A stretch of 10,647 bases of DNA from Gammaproteobacteria bacterium (GTDB taxonomy: Bacteria > Pseudomonadota > Gammaproteobacteria > JABABF01), in assembly GCA_014238345.1 (NCBI GenBank), contig JABABF010000128.1, positions 1 through 10,647 on the forward strand, in the 5' to 3' direction. Position numbers and translations under genes: made by a program. Below the pieces are notes generated by a model that had not been told where the DNA came from, did not search any database, and was given only the letters and a program-made list of their open reading frames with translations. Position 1 is the stretch's first letter. Every line of letters starts with the position of its first letter. This document shows, piece after piece, positions 7,375 through 10,647 of the stretch.

Positions 7375-7525
7375 ACGGGTTATTGCGAGGCCAATATGAG
7401 GCGTAATGAGACTGCGAGCCGACCGGGTGCTTGGGTTGGGTAGCGGTGATCGCTGTGGCAACACAGACAGCAGAGTTGTGCACACTGCATCGGAGCTAAT
7501 ATCACGGCATACATCTGCGCAAGCG
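7375..7525 (-). other. Gap between miaB and ybeZ, open in the ybeZ frame
   Basis: These 151 nt are the longest non-coding stretch in the window if ybeZ starts at 7374. The frame is open throughout, so the gap could instead encode a 55-residue N-terminal extension from TTG 7539. The predicted extension (rich in Ser, Cys, Thr, Arg) resembles no YbeZ sequence I know. No terminator hairpin with a T-run and no strong sigma70 promoter is visible on the minus strand. Confidence 0.4.
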
Positions 7526-8950
7526 CTACTGTACTGCAATCATCGTTAAGGGAGCGCTGGCGGCTACTGAGCTGCTGGGTGTGGCCAGTGTGGCTTCACC
7601 GCGCTGTTGCTCTTGATAGGCTGTCAACTCTCCGCGCAAGCTGTGTGCGCGCACTGCTGTGATCGACAGCTCAACGAACTCACCGATCAGTGAGATATCA
7701 GGTGGTGCTGGAAAATTGACCACCCGATTGTCGGTGGTGCGTCCCTGCAATTCGCTGGGATTTCGCCGCGATGAGCCGGTGACCAAAACGCGCTGGCGGC
7801 TACCGACCCGGCGTTGGTTTGCTGTTTCGGCTAGTTGTGATAGCAGAGTTTGTAGTTGTGCCAAGCGCTCGCGCTTGCGCTCCTGCGGCGTGTTGTCGGG
7901 CAGGCTGGCTGCTGGCGTGCCTGGTCGCGCACTGTAGAGGAAAGAATAGGATTGATCAAAGCCGATATCCCGCACCAGTTGCAGGGTGTCCTCAAAATCG
8001 CGTTCGCTCTCTCCCGGGAAGCCGACAATGAAATCAGAAGACAGGCTGAGATCAGGCTGTGCCCGACGCAGGGCGCGCACCCGATCACGGTATTCGAGTG
8101 CCGTATAGCCCCGCTTCATCAGCGCCAACACTCGATCAGAACCACTTTGCACCGGTAGATGCAGATGATGAGCCAACTGCGGCACCTCGGCGTGCGCCGC
8201 CACGAGGTCATCGTCCATTTCCAGTGGGTGGGAGGTTGTGTAGCGGATGCGCTCAATCCCATTGATGGAGGCGATCATGCGGATCAAATCGCTTAGGCGC
8301 AACACTTCGCCATTGCTATTGTGTTTGCGGTAGCCGTTGACATTTTGCCCTAGCAAAGTGATTTCGCGCACCCCTTGCGCCGCCAGTTGCTGCGCTTCGA
8401 CGATGACCCCCTCTGGCGGACGGCTCCACTCTTCGCCGCGGGTGTAGGGGACGATGCAGAAACTGCAGTACTTGCTACATCCCTCCATGATTGAGAGCCA
8501 AGCGGTTGGTTTCTCGGTGCGGGGTGTTGGCAGCTGATCAAACTTCTCGATTTCAGGGAAACTGATATCCATTACTGGCAACTTCTCGCGGCGTCGCGCC
8601 GCGATCATTTGCGGAAGCCGGTGCAGAGTTTGGGGGCCAAAGATCAAATCTACCCACGGTGCTCGCTCGCGTAGCGCAGCGCCCTCTTGGCTGGCGACGC
8701 AACCGCCGACACCGATCAGTAGATCGCTGTTGCCCTGTTTGAGAGCTCGCCACCGACCCAGACAATGGAAGACTTTCTGCTGCGCTTTTTCACGTACCGA
8801 GCAGGTGTTGAGTAACAACAGGTCAGCCGCTTCTGGGTGTTGCGTCTGAATCATTGCACAGCGCTGTCTGAGCAGCTCGGCGAGTCGCTCCGAGTCATGG
8901 ACATTCATCTGGCAACCGTGCGTTTCGATGTAGAAGCGGTTACTTGACAT
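7526..8950 (-). CDS. miaB: tRNA-2-methylthio-N6-dimethylallyladenosine synthase MiaB
   Basis: Radical SAM methylthiotransferase that converts i6A37 to ms2i6A37 in tRNAs reading UNN codons. At 474 residues it matches E. coli MiaB exactly in length. The N-terminal UPF0004 domain shows ETHGCQMN with Cys13, LLNTCSVREKA with Cys50 and GVGGCVA with Cys84, the ligands of the auxiliary 4Fe-4S cluster. The radical SAM cluster is CSKYCSFC (Cys158, 162, 165), followed by IVPYTRGEEWSR. Later motifs include LLGQNVNGY (199-207), LHLPVQSGSDRVL (263-275) and DFIVGFPGES (306-315). A TRAM RNA-binding domain covers about 378-443. The start at ATG 8950 is the natural family start; no strong Shine-Dalgarno is seen and a perfect palindrome lies just upstream. 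It stands 84 nt after coq7 and is followed by ybeZ, the usual gammaproteobacterial order. Confidence 0.98.
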   Translation of the reverse strand: MSSNRFYIETHGCQMNVHDSERLAELLRQRCAMIQTQHPEAADLLLLNTCSVREKAQQKVFHCLGRWRALKQGNSDLLIGVGGCVASQEGAALRERAPWVDLIFGPQTLHRLPQMIAARRREKLPVMDISFPEIEKFDQLPTPRTEKPTAWLSIMEGCSKYCSFCIVPYTRGEEWSRPPEGVIVEAQQLAAQGVREITLLGQNVNGYRKHNSNGEVLRLSDLIRMIASINGIERIRYTTSHPLEMDDDLVAAHAEVPQLAHHLHLPVQSGSDRVLALMKRGYTALEYRDRVRALRRAQPDLSLSSDFIVGFPGESERDFEDTLQLVRDIGFDQSYSFLYSARPGTPAASLPDNTPQERKRERLAQLQTLLSQLAETANQRRVGSRQRVLVTGSSRRNPSELQGRTTDNRVVNFPAPPDISLIGEFVELSITAVRAHSLRGELTAYQEQQRGEATLATPSSSVAASAPLTMIAVQ

Positions 8951-8954
8951 AGAT

Positions 8955-8964
8955 TGAGCGCTCA
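8955..8964. repeat. Perfect 10-bp palindrome just upstream of miaB
   Basis: TGAGCGCTCA reads the same on both strands and lies 5 to 14 nt before the miaB ATG, where a ribosome-binding site would be expected. It could be a protein-binding half-site pair or chance in GC-rich DNA; no partner copy is seen in the other gap. Confidence 0.3.
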
Positions 8965-9034
8965 GCGCAAAAGCGGTGGGACAATTGTGGGTTCGATGCT
9001 TGATTGTAGCGTCTAGGCACCATTCCGGAGGCGC

Positions 9035-9682
9035 TCATAGCCAGCGACTGGTGGCGGTCATCAGTGTGGCGCACACCCGCATGGCGTGTCGTAGCGGTGT
9101 CGGTGGCAGCTGGCCGCCGCGAGCCAGCGCCGCCGCACCGTGCTCGGCCTCCTCTTCCAACATGCGCTCAATGATGGCACGGCTGGCGTAGTCATCGGCG
9201 GGCAGGCGGCATAAATGATCGCGCAGATGCTCGGCCACCTGCTCTTCAGTGGCGGCGATAAAGCCGAGTCCCAGTGACTGTGGCAACCAGCCCGCCACCG
9301 CACCCATGCCCCAGGAAAGCGTATACCAAATAGGGTTCAGATAGCTCGGGGCGCTGCTTAGCTCCGCCAGACGCTGCTCGCACCAAGCGAGGTGATCCGA
9401 TTCTTCGCATGCTGCCTCTAACAGTGCCTTACGCTGTCCGGCACTGGTGGTGGCTTGCCCGCGATACAGCGCTTGTGCACAGACTTCGCCGCTATGGTTG
9501 ACGCGCATCAGGCCAGCGGAGAGCCGCTGTTCAGTGATGTTCAATGTTGCCGCCGCTCCGTTGCTCGCTACGGGGGTGGCGCGCGCCGCTCTAGTAGTGT
9601 GTGCCGAGGGAAACAGAGTGCGCAGAGCCTGGTCGAGCTCGCCGATGGCGCGATCCACCGGGTGGCGATGCCGTGCGCTCAT
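9035..9682 (-). CDS. coq7: Diiron 5-demethoxyubiquinol hydroxylase Coq7
   Basis: Membrane-associated di-iron monooxygenase that hydroxylates 2-polyprenyl-3-methyl-6-methoxy-benzoquinol in ubiquinone synthesis, replacing the flavin enzyme UbiF of E. coli. The 215-residue protein has the ferritin-like ligand set: Glu65 in NHSGEVCAQALY, Glu94 and His97 in the ExxH of EESDHLAWCEQR, Glu146 in FIAATEEQV, and Glu178 and His181 in EEEAEH. LNPIWYTLSWGMGAVAG (115-131) is the hydrophobic helix thought to contact the membrane or quinone. The length equals that of the Pseudomonas enzyme. The start is ATG 9682, forming an ATGA overlap with the purD stop; an in-frame longer opening to 9739 lies inside purD and is not conserved. 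Linkage to purD is not a neighbourhood I know as standard. Confidence 0.96.
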   Translation of the reverse strand: MSARHRHPVDRAIGELDQALRTLFPSAHTTRAARATPVASNGAAATLNITEQRLSAGLMRVNHSGEVCAQALYRGQATTSAGQRKALLEAACEESDHLAWCEQRLAELSSAPSYLNPIWYTLSWGMGAVAGWLPQSLGLGFIAATEEQVAEHLRDHLCRLPADDYASRAIIERMLEEEAEHGAAALARGGQLPPTPLRHAMRVCATLMTATSRWL

Positions 9683-10647
9683 TGGGATTCGCCGATGTCG
9701 CGTCGGTAGAACAGCGTGTCGCAGTCGATGGCATCGCACAACGCATAGGCCTGCCGACGAGCGGACTGAATGTCATCGCCCAGCGCAGTGGCGCAGAGGA
9801 CGCGCCCCCCCGCTGTCTCCAAGTGGCCGTGGGCATCGCTGGTGCCAGCGTGGAAGAGCTGGCTGTTTGCGGGGAGGGTGGGCGGCAGAGTGATCGCATC
9901 GCCGGTGCTGGCTACAGCGGGGTAGCCAGCCGCAGCCAGTACCACGCCGACAGCAGTTTGTGAGGTCCATTGCACAGACTGTTGATCGAGTGTGCCCGCC
10001 ATTGTGGCGCGGCACAGAGTGTAGAGGTCGGTGTGCAATCGCGGCAGGATCACCTGAGTCTCTGGATCACCGAGGCGGCAGTTAAATTCCAGTACCCGCG
10101 GGCTTCCATCGCTGTCGATCATCAGACCAGCATAGAGAAACCCAGTATAGGGAAGCTGCTCTTTGCTAAGACCGCGCACAGCGGGCAACATCACCTCGTC
10201 GAGGATGCGGCGATTGAGTGCCTCGTCGTATTTAGGAGCCGGTGAGGTGGCTCCCATGCCGCCCGTGTTAGGGCCGGTGTTGCCGTCGCCAGCACGTTTG
10301 TGGTCACGCGATGAGGCCAAGGGCAGTAATTTTCCAGCACCGACAAGGGCGATAAAACTTAATTCTTCCCCCACTAGGCATTGCTCTAGCAAGACCTGTT
10401 TTCCGGCGGCACCAAAGCGTCTTTCGACCATGAACTGCACCAATGCTTCCTCGGCTTGCGCCATGTCATGCGCCACGACAACCCCCTTGCCAGCGGCTAG
10501 GCCATCGGCCTTGATGACGATGGGGACACCGTGGTGGCGCAGGTACTGCTTTGCGTCCGCCAAGTCATCAAAAGCCTGCCAGTCGGCGGTTGGAATGTTA
10601 TGGCGGTGCATGAATTCTTTGGCGAAGCACTTGGAACTCTCCAGCTG
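9679..10647 (-). CDS. purD: Phosphoribosylamine-glycine ligase PurD, missing its N-terminus
   Basis: GAR synthetase, the second step of de novo purine synthesis (phosphoribosylamine + glycine + ATP). The frame is open to the right edge, and 322 residues are visible, so about 107 of the usual roughly 430 residues (the N-domain) lie outside the window. The first visible residues, QLESSKCFAKEFM, match the family's AAxLEGSKxF region, so the ATG at 10611 is an internal Met and not the start. The ATP-grasp features are clear: PIVIKADGLAAGKGVVVA (visible residues about 42-59), SSRDHKRAGDGNTGPNTGG with GGMGATSPAP, TGFLYAGLMID, and EFNCRLGDPETQ, which carries metal-binding Glu and Asn. The C-terminal domain ends with FYRRDIGESQ. 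The stop overlaps the coq7 start. purH is the usual upstream neighbour, but it is not in view. Confidence 0.97.
   Translation of the reverse strand, partial: QLESSKCFAKEFMHRHNIPTADWQAFDDLADAKQYLRHHGVPIVIKADGLAAGKGVVVAHDMAQAEEALVQFMVERRFGAAGKQVLLEQCLVGEELSFIALVGAGKLLPLASSRDHKRAGDGNTGPNTGGMGATSPAPKYDEALNRRILDEVMLPAVRGLSKEQLPYTGFLYAGLMIDSDGSPRVLEFNCRLGDPETQVILPRLHTDLYTLCRATMAGTLDQQSVQWTSQTAVGVVLAAAGYPAVASTGDAITLPPTLPANSQLFHAGTSDAHGHLETAGGRVLCATALGDDIQSARRQAYALCDAIDCDTLFYRRDIGESQ

Noticed and set aside
9003..9008. TACAAT on the minus strand as a -10 box for miaB
   Set aside because: The position 17 nt upstream is CCTCCG, far from a -35 consensus, and there is no extended -10 TG; too weak to list as a promoter.

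Overview
The window reads as a GC-rich gammaproteobacterial chromosome segment. Every gene I can support lies on the minus strand, so transcription runs from right to left. The gene content (miaB, ybeZ, ybeY, corC, lnt, leuS, lptE in that order) is the classic gammaproteobacterial block. A Coq7-type rather than UbiF-type ubiquinone hydroxylase points away from the Enterobacterales. I cannot name the genus.

Layout from the right edge, in transcription order: purD (5' end cut off by the window), coq7, miaB, ybeZ (PhoH family), ybeY, corC, lnt, leuS, an lptE-like lipoprotein gene, and the 5' third or so of an AAA/ABC-type ATPase gene that runs off the left edge. Spacing is very tight. ATGA overlaps join purD/coq7 and ybeZ/ybeY, and GTGA overlaps join corC/lnt and lnt/leuS. 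The ybeY/corC and leuS/lptE gaps are only about 7 and 19 nt. The only real gaps are coq7-miaB (84 nt) and miaB-ybeZ (about 151 nt). I see no tRNA, rRNA, CRISPR array, insertion sequence or convincing rho-independent terminator.

Functionally the block combines purine synthesis (PurD), ubiquinone synthesis (Coq7), tRNA modification and charging (MiaB, LeuRS), rRNA maturation and ribosome quality control (YbeY with its partner YbeZ), and envelope biogenesis. CorC, Lnt and LptE form the envelope part; Lnt would acylate lipoproteins such as the LptE-like product two genes downstream.

The last roughly 370 bases (positions 1-370) are different. Base composition drops sharply at the end of lptE, and a minus-strand reading frame starting at 329 encodes a RecF/OLD/SMC-type P-loop ATPase N-terminus with a clear Walker A motif. 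It sits where holA and nadD would normally follow lptE. This looks like the edge of an acquired, possibly defence-related island, most of which lies outside the window. Other notable points are a LeuRS that lacks the leucine-specific insertion domain, an LptE without the usual motif after its lipobox, and an unresolved N-terminus for YbeZ.
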